Below are positions 1-11,482 of a stretch of DNA of 64,000 bases, in pieces. The position numbers and the translations under genes are program-made. Positions within the stretch are counted from its first letter, which is position 1; every line of letters begins with the position of its first letter. The DNA comes from Panorpa germanica. Its lineage: Eukaryota > Arthropoda > Insecta > Mecoptera > Panorpidae. The notes under the pieces are model-generated. The model was not told the DNA's origin. It did no database searches and saw nothing but the letters and a program-made list of their open reading frames with translations. The stretch is from positions 7,750,001 to 7,814,000 of the forward strand of contig OY783208.1 of assembly GCA_963678705.1 (NCBI GenBank). The letters are read 5' to 3'.

Positions 1-744
1 TTCTACCTTCTGTCCTCCTCCCAGCGTTGTCACCACGTAGTCGATTACTGTCTCCCCTCTGCTTCCCACATAGGTATATTCTCCTTCTTCATCTCCTTCT
101 TTGTTCCCATTTAGTACTATCCATCCTTGTTCTTCTAGCATTTCCATTAGTTCTTTTCCCTCGGCGTTTATTGTTTTGTCTTTCGTTGTTCTTTTCTTTT
201 TTCTATTCCCCCATATTTCGTCCACCTCTCCCAACTCCCCAATTCTCGCGTTGAAATCCCCTCCAATTAATAGGTTTTCCTGTTTCTCATCCTTAATTAT
301 TTCTTTTATTTCTTTCATTGTTTCTTTTATATTGCCTTTACTGTATATTGTTACAATTTCCCATGTCTCTTCTTCCAGTTTTATCGTCCTTCTTACTGCT
401 GTTTCTCTTCTGTCTGGTACCTTCTCCTCTTCTAGCTCCCTACGTACCCCCATTATAATTCCACCTCTCGCTCTCCCTTTCTTATGCTCCCTAACAGCAC
501 CTTGGCACACCCATCTGTAGTTTTTCGGTAGTTTGTCTTCCCATTCTTCCCAATCTTTGCTTTCCAGCCATGTTTCCACCATCCCAATCACATCCCAACC
601 TTTGATGTATCTCCAGAAATCCTTATCTTTTCTTTTTATACCCGCCACGTTCCAGAAACCTATCTTTATCCTCTTTTTTATTTCTCTTCTTTCCTCTCTC
701 CCACTTTTACCCCTCTCTTTACTTTCCCCCAACTCCTTCACCAT
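1..744 (-). CDS. LINE ORF2, endonuclease N-terminus (partial)
   Basis: The minus strand is open from an ATG at 744 to the window edge. It opens with a basic stretch, then the AP-endonuclease motifs of non-LTR retrotransposons: GFWNVAG, a VETWLESKDW block, and GGDFNARIGE with the catalytic Asp/Asn. The family nicks target DNA to prime reverse transcription. The reverse transcriptase would lie left of the window. The start overlaps the end of the upstream ORF1 in another frame by 26 bp, a usual ORF1-ORF2 layout. No stop is seen, so this part may be intact. Strand composition is strongly purine-rich (Glu/Lys-rich protein). Confidence 0.8.
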   Translation of the reverse strand, partial: MVKELGESKERGKSGREERREIKKRIKIGFWNVAGIKRKDKDFWRYIKGWDVIGMVETWLESKDWEEWEDKLPKNYRWVCQGAVREHKKGRARGGIIMGVRRELEEEKVPDRRETAVRRTIKLEEETWEIVTIYSKGNIKETMKEIKEIIKDEKQENLLIGGDFNARIGELGEVDEIWGNRKKKRTTKDKTINAEGKELMEMLEEQGWIVLNGNKEGDEEGEYTYVGSRGETVIDYVVTTLGGGQKVE

Positions 745-1375
745 GTTTTCGAAATTCCCCCTTTTCCAGTTCTTTGTTTTTTTCATTCCATATATACTGC
801 GTTCCTTCACACCATACTTTTTTGTACCCGACCTTCACATCCTTTTTCCCCTCCTCTCTTTTCTTTTTTGCCCATTGTCTCAATTGCCACTGCACCTCTC
901 TCTCCTTGTACGTCAAGTCGTCCTCTATGTACACATCCGTGCCCCTCAGTGTACTTTTTTTTTCCATTATCTTTCTCTTCTTTTCTTCCCCCTCACATCT
1001 CGCTATCACTATTCCCTTTTCTTTTCCCACTGTGAACGCTTTTGTTATTCTTACTTCTTCCTTCAATTCTTTTTGTATCCACTCTTCCACTTCTTTCCTC
1101 AGTTCCGCGCCCATTTTGCTTGTCTTTACACCCCTTATAACTATGTTCTCCCTCTTCTCGCGCTTCCTGGCCATTTCCTGTTCTTTTTCCAGCTCCTCCA
1201 CCTTTTCTCTAACTTCTTTCTCTGTTTCTTTCTTTTTCTTTTCTTCTTCTTTCTTTTCTTCTTTTTCCTCTTCCTTCTCTTTTTCCAACCTCCTCATCAG
1301 ATCTTCCCTTTCCTTGCGCGATTCTTCGATGAATGTCTTGAATTCCTCTTCCATCTTTTTTAATCTTTCCCTCAT
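719..1375 (-). CDS. LINE ORF1 protein, coiled coil plus RRM-like region (partial at gap)
   Basis: The open frame encodes about 218 residues. The first 80 are almost purely Glu/Lys/Arg and should form a long coiled coil. A compact basic/acidic domain follows (REKRENIVIRGV... to ...VGYKKVWCEG), which resembles the RNA-binding domain of L1-type ORF1 proteins. That domain normally trimerises and coats the element RNA. The Met at 1375 lies seven bases from the assembly gap, so the true N-terminus is probably missing. The endonuclease ORF starts inside its last codons. The plus-strand frames over this region are low-complexity shadows. Confidence 0.75.
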   Translation of the reverse strand: MRERLKKMEEEFKTFIEESRKEREDLMRRLEKEKEEEKEEKKEEEKKKKETEKEVREKVEELEKEQEMARKREKRENIVIRGVKTSKMGAELRKEVEEWIQKELKEEVRITKAFTVGKEKGIVIARCEGEEKKRKIMEKKSTLRGTDVYIEDDLTYKEREVQWQLRQWAKKKREEGKKDVKVGYKKVWCEGTQYIWNEKNKELEKGEFRKHGEGVGGK

Positions 1376-1381
1376 TTCCTT

Positions 1382-1581
1382 NNNNNNNNNNNNNNNNNNN
1401 NNNNNNNNNNNNNNNNNNNNNNNNNNNNNNNNNNNNNNNNNNNNNNNNNNNNNNNNNNNNNNNNNNNNNNNNNNNNNNNNNNNNNNNNNNNNNNNNNNNN
1501 NNNNNNNNNNNNNNNNNNNNNNNNNNNNNNNNNNNNNNNNNNNNNNNNNNNNNNNNNNNNNNNNNNNNNNNNNNNNNNNNN
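1382..1581. other. Assembly gap (200 N)
   Basis: Exactly 200 unresolved bases. The gap separates the LINE from the left arm of a large inverted repeat, so the junction between them is not established by sequence. Confidence 1.
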
Positions 1582-2157
1582 ATCAATGTAAATGCCTTTT
1601 GGCCAAGTTTTACATTGTTCGCGTTTATTCCAATACAATTCTGATTCTTTACTTAATTTATGTATCGCTATTAAAGTGTCTTTATCTAAATCTAAATCAG
1701 ACTTGGCTTCACTACTGATTTTACGAATTGTACCTAATTCAATGTTGCCTGTATAATTACCTGCTCGTAATGATGAACGGGGTGTTTTAAATAACGCATC
1801 TAATTGTACGTTTTTAGGGTTATCCTGAACTAAACGTTTCTTAAAGCGATTGCGAACTGTTCCTCGAATTTGCCGTCTATGGAATTCATCCGCATTATGG
1901 TAAAAGGCACCTTTTTGATTAACATGAACTGACACATTGTTGTCGTTTTTAGAATTTTTATAAACTTTGAAGTAATATGCAGCGCAGCCCGAAAATTTAC
2001 ATATTGCTTTTGCATTTAAATAGACGTGTGAAGAGTTGCGATTAATTTTATTGTACTTAAATGAGAGAACACATTATTGTTAAATAAATCAAACTTGCTT
2101 GCAAATATATTTGTCCATGCCTTAGCCAAACGATTAGGGTTACTATTGTTATTTAGT
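1582..2157 (-). pseudogene. 5' part of DDE-Ulp1 transposase, left-arm copy
   Basis: This is the inverted copy of 5441-6014. It encodes the same N-terminal residues (CKFSGCAAYYF, then the KRRLVQDNPKNVQLDAL stretch and KTWPKGIYID) and is cut by the gap at the codon where the right-arm copy reads on into the catalytic domain. One substitution changes a Lys to a Glu relative to the right arm. As seen it is only a fragment. Confidence 0.8.
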
Positions 2158-2394
2158 TCTAGCCATATATTATATATATAAATAAAAATGAATCCGTCAC
2201 ATATCCAATGATTTTGAAATAAATAACACTACTTATTATATTCTATTCAGTTCGTGACGTCAGTAAAACGAAATTTAAACTTTAAATAGCTATATCTTCG
2301 TCAATTTTTGGATATTTAATTTACTTGCACTTTACCTGAACATCAGTTGTTTAATGAGTCGCAAATTAGAACGAGGAATGTTGATTTTTAGGGA

Positions 2395-2657
2395 CAATAT
2401 GGTGTATTGAAAAGAAGATTCCCAGTCTTTGTTAGCTATGGGTATTCGGTTAAAGAGGACATCAGTACAAGGCATAATTGTAGCATGTGCAATATTGCAT
2501 AATATTGCTATAATAAAGAAAGATCAAGAGCCACCGAAGATCCAGAAACAAGAGTGTCGCTTGCAAGAGCTATTTCCGAAGGGAATATTCCTGCTACTGT
2601 TGAAGATATTGGAAGCAGAAATGCATTTATTTCCTATTTCGCGACAGAATTAGAAAC
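2395..2657 (+). pseudogene. Harbinger-type transposase C-terminal scrap (left arm)
   Basis: The translation contains IVACAILHNIAI, the conserved C-terminal block of HARBI1/PIF-Harbinger DDE transposases, preceded by a broken version of YGVLKRRFP. A one-base loss in the CCACCG run changes the frame after DQEPP relative to the right-arm copy. Only about 80 codons of the family's roughly 350-400 are present, so this is a remnant. Confidence 0.7.
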
Positions 2658-2713
2658 AGGGATACCTAATTGTCTAAATTAATATATAATATTATTATCT
2701 AATATATAAATAA

Positions 2714-2782
<69 letters not shown>

Positions 2783-2786
<4 letters not shown>

Positions 2787-3669
2787 GGTTTTTAATCTAC
2801 ATTAGTAGTTTTGAATCTAATACCATCCCGGTTCAGACTCCAATTTGCAGGTTAGAATCTACAACCACCTGTTGAGATCCTAATTGTGGTTCAGAACTAT
2901 TCAATCCCATATATGCCTCCAATTTGTAGGTAATTTCTACAACTATCCGTTGAGACGATCAATTTGCAGTATACATAACAATATAGTTTCTTTTATACGA
3001 GCAAACACATGATTTGAATATTGGTAGTTCATTTAATATTTACACAAAATTATACAATTACATCTGAATAAAGCGAATTAATCGTAATTAAATTCACTAC
3101 GAAAATAACACTTGATTAAAATACAATACTTAGATTTACAGTTCTTTCAATGTTTTGCATGTTACCACTTAATACGCAATTCCGATTGTTCATAGTCATC
3201 AAACACAATGATTTTAAATGATAATACAACCTAGTATTTAACATTACATTTGCTGCATAACTCTAACACATGTTACAACTAATAACATTGTTCACAATTA
3301 TTAAATTATATTAACACCCGTTAATAATATTTAAACTAACAAAATAACAACATCGCACAACCTATGTACATCTATTGTCGCCATTTTAGAATCAACTCTA
3401 ACACATCTGTTGCTTGTAACCTATGTGCCACACCCTGGTGTGTCATCACTTTTTAGCTAGCGAACGGTCCTCTGCTCCGTTCTGCTTTGGCGTTCTCTTT
3501 GCTTGCCCCAGCGAACGGCTTATAGGGTCTGCCAGCGGTTTATTTAAAACATTTAAATATATCCCGTTCTTAGCAAAGATTTTTACCTAATCTACAGTGT
3601 TCTTTATATTTCTATTTCTTAAAACTAATTATATTTACACTTAAAACTAATCTTAAAAAATAATCCCAC

Positions 3670-3670
<1 letters not shown>
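2783..3670 (-). mobile_element. Solo LTR, BEL/Pao-like (left arm)
   Basis: The 888-bp unit starts TGTGGGATTA and ends AAAACCTACA on the minus strand, so it has TG...CA termini, and both sides are (TA)n. A truncated third copy at 14768-15084 is joined to a BEL/Pao gag fragment in the same orientation, which is the basis for the family call. No internal coding region flanks this copy. Confidence 0.65.
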
Positions 3671-3726
<56 letters not shown>

Positions 3727-3727
<1 letters not shown>

Positions 3728-3829
3728 GTGGGATTATTTTTTAAGATTAGTTTTAAGTGTAAATATAATTAGTTTTAAGAAATAGAAATATAAAGAACAC
3801 TGTAGATTAGGTAAAAATCTTTGCTAAGA

Positions 3830-3831
<2 letters not shown>
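3727..3831 (+). mobile_element. 105-bp LTR 5' fragment between (TA)n tracts
   Basis: Repeats the first 105 bases of the adjacent LTR (from TGTGGGATTA to TTTGCTAAGAAC), then drops into a (TA)n tract of about 85 bp. It lies exactly between the two arms of the large inverted repeat. Confidence 0.85.
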
Positions 3832-3921
<90 letters not shown>

Positions 3922-3922
<1 letters not shown>

Positions 3923-4807
3923 GTGGGATTATTTTTTAAGATTAGTTTTAAGTGTAAATATAATTAGTTTTAAGAAATAGAAATATAAAGAACACTGTAG
4001 ATTAGGTAAAAATCTTTGCTAAGAACGGGATATATTTAAATGTTTTAAATAAACCGCTGGCAGACCCTATAAGCCGTTCGCTGGGGCAAGCAAAGAGAAC
4101 GCCAAAGCAGAACGGAGCAGAGGACCGTTCGCTAGCTAAAAAGTGATGACACACCAGGGTGTGGCACATAGGTTACAAGCAACAGATGTGTTAGAGTTGA
4201 TTCTAAAATGGCGACAATAGATGTACATAGGTTGTGCGATGTTGTTATTTTGTTAGTTTAAATATTATTAACGGGTGTTAATATAATTTAATAATTGTGA
4301 ACAATGTTATTAGTTGTAACATGTGTTAGAGTTATGCAGCAAATGTAATGTTAAATACTAGGTTGTATTATCATTTAAAATCATTGTGTTTGATGACTAT
4401 GAACAATCGGAATTGCGTATTAAGTGGTAACATGCAAAACATTGAAAGAACTGTAAATCTAAGTATTGTATTTTAATCAAGTGTTATTTTCGTAGTGAAT
4501 TTAATTACGATTAATTCGCTTTATTCAGATGTAATTGTATAATTTTGTGTAAATATTAAATGAACTACCAATATTCAAATCATGTGTTTGCTCGTATAAA
4601 AGAAACTATATTGTTATGTTATACTGCAAATTGATCGTCTCAACGGATAGTTGTAGAAATTACCTACAAATTGGAGGCATATATGGGATTGAATAGTTCT
4701 GAACCACAAATTAGGATCTCAACAGGTGGTTGTAGATTCTAACCTGCAAATTGGAGTCTGAACCGGGATGGTATTAGATTCAAAACTACTAATGTAGATT
4801 AAAAACC

Positions 4808-4810
<3 letters not shown>
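3922..4810 (+). mobile_element. Solo LTR, BEL/Pao-like (right arm)
   Basis: The 889-bp copy has TG...CA ends (TGTGGGATTA to AAAACCTACA) embedded in (TA)n. It is nearly identical to the inverted copy at 2783-3670. With TA repeats on both sides, no distinct target-site duplication can be read. Confidence 0.65.
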
Positions 4811-4894
<84 letters not shown>

Positions 4895-4919
4895 TAGATA
4901 ATAATATTATATATTAATT

Positions 4920-5245
4920 TAGACAATTAGGTATCCCTGTTTCTAATTCTGTCGTGAAAATAGGAAATAAATGCATTTCTGCTTCCAATATCTTCAACAG
5001 TAGCAGGAATATTCCCTTCGGAAATAGCTCTTGCAAGCGACACTCTTGTTTCTGGATCTTCCGGTGGCTCTTGATCTTTCTTTATTATAGCAATATTATG
5101 CAATATTGCACATGCTACAATTATGCCTTGTACTGATGTCCTCTTTAACCGAATACCCATAGCTAACAAAGACTGGGAATCTTCTTTTCAATACACCATA
5201 TTGTCCCTAAACAACATTCCTCGTTCTAATTTGCGACTCATTAAA
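4920..5245 (-). pseudogene. Harbinger-type transposase C-terminal scrap (right arm)
   Basis: An 80-codon minus-strand frame (4927-5169) carries IIVACAILHNIAI, the signature near the C-terminus of PIF-Harbinger transposases. It runs to a stop without the frameshift seen in the left arm. Further upstream in another frame are remains of GQYGVLKRRFP. The DDE catalytic residues are not present. It sits directly beside the 5' end of an unrelated DDE-Ulp1 transposase. Confidence 0.7.
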
Positions 5246-5440
5246 CAACTGATGTTCAGGTAAAGTGCAAGTAAATTAAATATCCAAAAATTGACGAAGA
5301 TATAGCTATTTAAAGTTTAAATTTCGTTTTACTGACGTCACGAACTGAATAGAATATAATAAGTAGTGTTATTTATTTCAAAATCATTGGATATGTGACG
5401 GATTCATTTTTATTTATATATATAATATATGGCTAGAACT

Positions 5441-8110
5441 AAATAACAATAGTAACCCTAATCGTTTGGCTAAGGCATGGACAAATATATTTGCAAGCAA
5501 GTTTGATTTATTTAACAATAAATGTGTTCTCTCATTTAAGTACAATAAAATTAATCGCAACTCTTCACACGTCTATTTAAATGCAAAAGCAATATGTAAA
5601 TTTTCGGGCTGCGCTGCATATTACTTCAAAGTTTATAAAAATTCTAAAAACGACAACAATGTGTCAGTTCATGTTAATCAAAAAGGTGCCTTTTACCATA
5701 ATGCGGATGAATTCCATAGACGGCAAATTCGAGGAACAGTTCGCAATCGCTTTAAGAAACGTTTAGTTCAGGATAACCCTAAAAACGTACAATTAGATGC
5801 GTTATTTAAAACACCCCGTTCATCATTACGAGCAGGTAATTATACAGGCAACATTGAATTAGGTACAATTCGTAAAATCAGTAGTAAAGCCAAGTCTGAT
5901 TTAGATTTAGATAAAGACACTTTAATAGCGATACATAAATTAAGTAAAGAATCAGAATTGTATTGGAATAAACGCGAACAATGTAAAACTTGGCCAAAAG
6001 GCATTTACATTGATATACTTTACGAAACCTGTGTTCATATTTTCACAGAGCAACAAATTAGGTTGTTGCTCAATCACCCCGGTCCAGTTTATGCATATGG
6101 AGATGCAACAGGTTCTCTAGTCACAAGATCCACTGACTTTTCAAAGCAATTTTATTTGTATTCTACAGTAATTAAATATGAGGGTTGCACCGTCCCGTTA
6201 TTTCAATTTATAACTTGTTCCCACACGGGGGGAAATATCTCAATTAGAATACAACAATTTTTAAATATAGTAAAATCAGTTAATCCCCATCATCGAAAAC
6301 CTTTGATTCATAAAATCACTACTGATTTTAGTTTTGCTCTAATGAATGCATATTTAGATGCATTTAATAAATGTACTATGACAGAATATTTAGATAAGAC
6401 ATTTGATATTTTAATAAAATATAATCCCACTTTATTAAAAGATTTAAATTTTACTGTTGTCCATAATTGTTGCAACCATACGATGAAAGCGGGTTTAAAT
6501 AATTTAAAAAAAATTACTACAAATAAATCGTTAAAATTTTTTCTGGGACAACTATTTGGTTTAATGATAAATTCTAAAAATTTAAAAGAATTAGAAGAAC
6601 TAGTTAAAGATTGTACTGTACTATGCATGACCAAATACAGAACAGTCCCATGTGTAAATGTGTTTAATAAATTGAAACTTAAGATTGATAATTTAGATTC
6701 TAAAGATAATATATTAATAAACTCAGAAACCCAAGTAATTAATGATAATGCCGATTTGCTTGCTCGTAATGACGAACATAAAAATGGTCCAATAAAATAT
6801 AAGTCCCCTTTTTACAAACATTTTAAGTATATAGTTTCTGAAATAAGCGAAATAAAATTAGAAAAAGTAATTAATATAGACACCAATGAGTACTATATTC
6901 CGAAGTATATAGATTATTTAGTTGAAGATAAACTTCCATATGCCCCGTTATGGACTGGGATTTTATTAGGTGGGTTTAATATAAGACGTGATAGTAATGC
7001 ATTGGTAGAAAGTTGGTTTAGATTAGTAAAACACAACTTTTTAGATAATAAGGGACCACTAAGGTTAGATAGGTTTGTAATGCGATTCCATGAATGCCTA
7101 AAAAAATTATTTAAACAAGTAGAATTTCCAACCAATAAAGTATCATTATATAGAAAAAGAATCAAATCAAATATAGAATTACCCGAAGAAAAATGGGCGC
7201 GACGTCAAACCCCTAAAAGACGTAAAACGTATTTTGTTTCGGAAAAAAATGTATCTAAGTTTAATATTAACCGTGTAGAAAATGTAGCTCCTTGGTATGA
7301 AAATACGCAATCTGCCAAACCAATACTAGGTAAGTCAGTTAATAACCAAACTGTAGATTTTAATTCGTGGGATTCGTTGGAAGATTGTAATAAAATAGAT
7401 GATGTAATCGTAGATTCTTTTATATATATATGTCGAAAAAAATTTCATTGTGAGGCAAGTATTCTTACTTTTCCTTGTTTATTTTATACAAATTTTAAAA
7501 ACGACGGTTTTAAAAAATGGGCACTAAAACAAAATTGTTCGAACTTTAAATTGTGGCTTTTCCCTATTAATCAATTTGACCATTGGACCTTGTTAGTAGT
7601 AAATTTAGAAAAAAATTTCTTGTTTATTTAGATTCCATTTCGGGAAAAACAAAATTAAAAAAAAATGGTTCATTAGATAAAGTAAAAACTTTTATTAGTA
7701 ATGTTGTAAATGCATATCTCAGCATTTCTATTAATAATTGGGATTTATATCTCTTAGAAGACGTTCCTTGTCAAAATGAACTGTCTACAACATTTAATCC
7801 AACTCTATCAGAGAATAATTGCGGAGCTCATTTGTGTGCTTGGGCATACATTGTATTATCCGGAAAATCAGTAATATTTGCTGAAAAGGATATGAATTTT
7901 ATTAGAAATTTCATTCGCAGAGAAATAGGTGAGCACAATAGTGACACCGATTCGAAAGATAATTTGCTGCACACCTTTATTTTTGGAGATATTAAAAATC
8001 TTGAATTTGATAACATAACTGTTAAGCTAAATAGTATAACAAAAGCCCCTAAAGACTTTATATCGTGTTTTGATTTCTGTGCCAATTTAAAGCAAAGCAT
8101 TACTTCATAA
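5441..8110 (+). pseudogene. DDE transposase fused to Ulp1-type (C48) cysteine protease, frameshifted
   Basis: A long frame of about 720 codons (to 7631) continues in another frame (7583-8110). The first part has an RNase-H-fold layout as in MULE-like transposases: AYGDATGSLV (first Asp), ITTDFSFALMNAYLDAF (second Asp), a HNCCNHTMK Cys/His block, and SNALVESWFRLVKH (Glu). The C-terminus has the Ulp1 protease order: FDHWTLLVVN (His), VYLDSIS (Asp), EDVPCQNE (Gln), NNCGAHLCAWA (Cys). The two halves are split by a frameshift in an A7 run near 7609-7616. No good ATG starts the frame; coding (IWLELNNNSNPNRLAKAW) extends upstream of 5466, so a 5' exon may be missing. KDZ-type transposases also carry Ulp1 domains and are an alternative family. 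Confidence 0.7.
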
Positions 8111-9132
8111 GGCAATTTGTTTTAATACTGTTCTAAAATATTACCCTTTCCCTAGTCTAATTGTACGTTCCCACATATATTTTCAATATTCTCCATAGGT
8201 ATTTAAACTGTTTTAAAAATTGATATTCGTTTATTGACAAGTCAATCAAAGGGTCGCCCTCCGTTCATCAATAACGTTATCAAGTTTTTAATGGCTATAT
8301 ATACTCGTAAACTTATAGAATTAATGATTTTACGTGTTTTGATTTCTATGTCAATTTAAAGCAAAGCATTACTTCATAAGGCAATTTGTTTTAATACTGT
8401 TCTAAAATATTACCCTTTCCCTAGTCTAATTGTACGTTCCCACATATATTTTCAATATTCTCCATAGGTATTTATACTGTTTTAAAAATTGATATTCGTT
8501 TATTGACAAGTCAATCAAAGGGTCGCCCTCCGTTCATCAATAACGTTATCAAGTTTTTAATGGCTATATATACTCGTAAACTTATAGAATTAATGATTTT
8601 ACGTGTTTTGATTTCTATGTCAATTTAAAGCAAAGCATTACTTCATAAGGCAATTTGTTTTAATACTGTTCTAAAATATTACCCTTTCCCTAGTCTAATT
8701 GTACGTTCCCACATATATTTTCAATATTCTCCATAGGTATTTATACTGTTTTAAAAATTGATATTCGTTTATTGACAAGTCAATCAAAGGGTCGCCCTTC
8801 GTTCATCAATAACGTTATCAAGTTTTTAATGGCTATATATACTCGTAAACTTATAGAATTAATGATTTTACGTGTTTTGATTTCTATGTCAATTTAAAGC
8901 AAAGCATTACTTCATAAGGCAATTTGTTTTAATACTGTTCTAAAATATTACCCTTTCCCTAGTCTAATTGTACGTTCCCACATATATTTTCAATATTCTC
9001 CATAGGTATTTATACTGTTTTAAATATTGATATTCGTTTATTGACAAGTCAATCAAAGGGTCGCCCTCCGTTCATCAATAACGTTATCAAGTTTTTAATG
9101 GCTATATATACTCTTAAACTTATAGAATTAAT
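8068..9132 (+). repeat. 269-bp tandem repeat, about four copies
   Basis: The anchor ACTTCATAAGGC recurs at 8102, 8371, 8640 and 8909, a constant 269-bp period, with few differences between units. The first unit contains the last codons and the stop of the Ulp1-bearing transposase; the later units repeat that 3' end and downstream DNA. The array ends at AAACTTATAGAATTAAT near 9132. Confidence 0.95.
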
Positions 9133-9756
9133 TTTATTTTTAAACAATAGGACGCACTACTAATTTAAATTTACATTAAATATCTCTCTGCAATCTGCTC
9201 TAAAATTTTCTTTTAAAAATACAAGATTTAATACTGATAAGGTTTTCATAGTATATGCATATATTAATATTTACATACATATTCCTAGTGTGACAAAATT
9301 GTTTGGACTTACTTTTATGTATTACTCTTTTCAGTTTTCCAATTGTCCTTCTTATCCTAATCCCAGTTCCTTACTATCCTTCCCCTCCTGGCTATGATAC
9401 TCACCTGCTCGCTTGGTATAGCTGCTACATTTATTTGTTTATGTATTATGAAATATTGTTTATATTATAAAGTTTTAGTCAATTAGTAATATTTAAATTA
9501 TTTATCAATTTGCTGTAAACATTATGATTTTTCCAACACATTATGTTTATACTATTACAGTACTGTTATAATATAATACATACATTTCTTGGTAACACGT
9601 ATACAAATAGATTAACTAACGAGTAATCTTATCATATCTTACTTACTTATTACATATTACTACTTACTATCTTATGATTTATTTCAGTCACTTCAATTAC
9701 ATCAACAATCACTGAAATTATTCAACAAGATAAGGTAACAGACCACATCTAATAAA
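9133..9756. other. AT-rich spacer, 5' flank of the SGNH gene
   Basis: No coding signal was seen. A splice-acceptor-like TATGATTTATTTCAG near 9684 is followed by about 75 bases ending in ATG|GTAAGA at 9757-9765, so the last part may be the first coding exon and 5' UTR of the SGNH gene. Confidence 0.4.
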
Positions 9757-10753
9757 ATGGTAAGATTTAAAATGAATTACTATTATTAATTAACAGTATG
9801 AGAAAAAATAGTGTTACCAATATGCTTTACACATTCCATATGTTATACTTTTATGTTCCATTGTGACTCCAATACTTAATAATATAAATATAATATATGC
9901 TGCTATTGCAAAAAGATGCAATAGCAGCAAACACTCCTATTTAATTCTGAAGTAATAGAGCAACTCAATTTTCTAGGAGCGCGATTATTACCTGTATGGG
10001 TCCAGCTATTTGGTGCGATACGGAAAACATGTGTTTAACTTACCTCAAGCCATGAAAAAGGTTGATAGAGCTGTCAGTGGCAGGACTGCTCGGCAGCTGG
10101 AGGCCAGCATTCGACACATCAAAGAGAGTGATGTAAATATAAAAAAAGCGGTTGTCATGATAGGGATAAATGACATAAACAAGGTAACAAAATAACTCTG
10201 CATTATCTATGCTAAAATATCTATGAATATTTATGATACTATATATAATTAAACATTTTCAGAACCTTCACCCGAGGAAATTTAAGCACATAATTCATTG
10301 TATAGCGGTCAAACTAAAGCAAATACATGTGGTTTGGCTAACACTGCCTACACCTCCTAGATTTTTGAATGACAATGAAAAAATAAAGCGGTTGGAAATC
10401 TACAACAGCTACATTCTAAACTTAAAAAAACGTATGTTGAGATAATACAACTTACATAAAGTAAATTAAATTAACAATGCATAACATAAAAAATAATTTT
10501 ATTTAATTGCAGACAACCATGTAACTGTAGTAGATATACGTCCCTTATTTAAAGAAAACAATGGGGAAGTAAAGAAACAATTATTTGAATGGTAAATATT
10601 ATAAGGTTTTATCTCACTAACCCATTTAGGTAAATTATTAATAATATATTTATTCGAAATTTAAGGTATTACCATGATGGCAGGGCAGACATGTTGCATT
10701 GGAACATAAGAGGGATCGAAGCTGTAGAAGAACTAATTAAGCAATATTTATAA
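9757..10753 (+). CDS. SGNH-hydrolase-like protein, five exons
   Basis: Exons 9757-9759 (ATG), 9977-10183, 10263-10431, 10513-10591 and 10666-10753 join in frame to 181 codons; all introns are GT-AG, of 217, 79, 81 and 74 bp. The product has the SGNH blocks in order: YGSSYL (block I, Ser kept, Asp replaced by Ser), GINDI (block III), and DMLHW (Asp-x-x-His of block V). The family cleaves esters or, as in the OSK domain of insect Oskar, is non-catalytic; here Ser, Asp and His are all present, so activity is possible. No signal peptide is seen. A polyadenylation signal AATAAA follows at about 10806. The single-codon first exon is the weakest part of the model; an unseen upstream exon is possible. 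Confidence 0.65.
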
Positions 10754-11482
10754 TCGTTACTTTTACCATTATATACTACTATTTTATATGTTTTATTTAA
10801 ATTCAATAAAATAATTCGTAGTTTCATTTAAAACTTTATTTCTTTTTTTAAATAGAAATATTTCACTCCAATATAATTATAAACAGGTGTTAAATAATAA
10901 ATAAAATTAAAAAGTTGTTTTTATCTTTGCAATAACTCAGTAGAACCATTCTTCCCAAATATATAGAATACGTTGTATTGTATTGCTACCTGATAAGACC
11001 AAAGAATCGCTTAGGTTTGTTTAATAAACAAAAATATCAAGCTATTGTGTATAAACTAACTGAAGTTGAAACTATAGAAGCAATAAATTGTGCATCTTTT
11101 AAATTTTTCATAATAGACTATATAAGTAGGCTCAATCAAAATGTATTTCGAACTGGAAACTACAAGCAACATTTGTAAAACATTTTATCTAATAAGATGT
11201 AATGTTTGAATTCTTTGATAGAAATGCACTTGGGCACAAGTAATATTGTATTAATTAAAATATATATGTAATAATTGGTATGGTATAATTGTGTAGAGAT
11301 ATAAGCTAAACCAATATAACACCATAAGAAGCAATCGGCTACGACCTCAAAGTATTTCATTCACAATAAAGTATTATTATAATATCAATTATTATTTTAT
11401 TAATATGATGATACCTTAAATTATATCACAAATATTACGTTTGTACATTTAAGTATTAATAATGTTAATAAATATATTTTAA
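10754..11482. other. AT-rich intergenic DNA
   Basis: Contains the likely polyadenylation site of the SGNH gene, then AT-rich sequence. Short open frames at 10978-11178 (+) and 11160-11360 (-) show no domain or splice support. Confidence 0.5.

Larger units (their letters stand above)
1582..6014. repeat. Large inverted repeat, about 2.1-kb arms, (TA)n centre
   Basis: Positions 1582-3670 read as the reverse complement of 3922-6014. Each arm holds, from outside in, the 5' part of a DDE transposase, a Harbinger transposase scrap, a (TA)n tract and a BEL/Pao-like LTR. The centre (3671-3921) has two (TA)n tracts around a third, 105-bp piece of the LTR start. Arms are not identical: the left copy has a base missing in CCACCGAAG, a 3-base insertion near 2385 and single substitutions. 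The left arm ends exactly at the N gap, so a fold-back assembly artefact must be considered. Confidence 0.9.

Noticed and set aside
27..1718. Long plus-strand open frames rich in Ser, Phe and Leu
   Set aside because: They mirror the purine-rich LINE ORFs on the minus strand and one runs through the N gap; they have no domain content.
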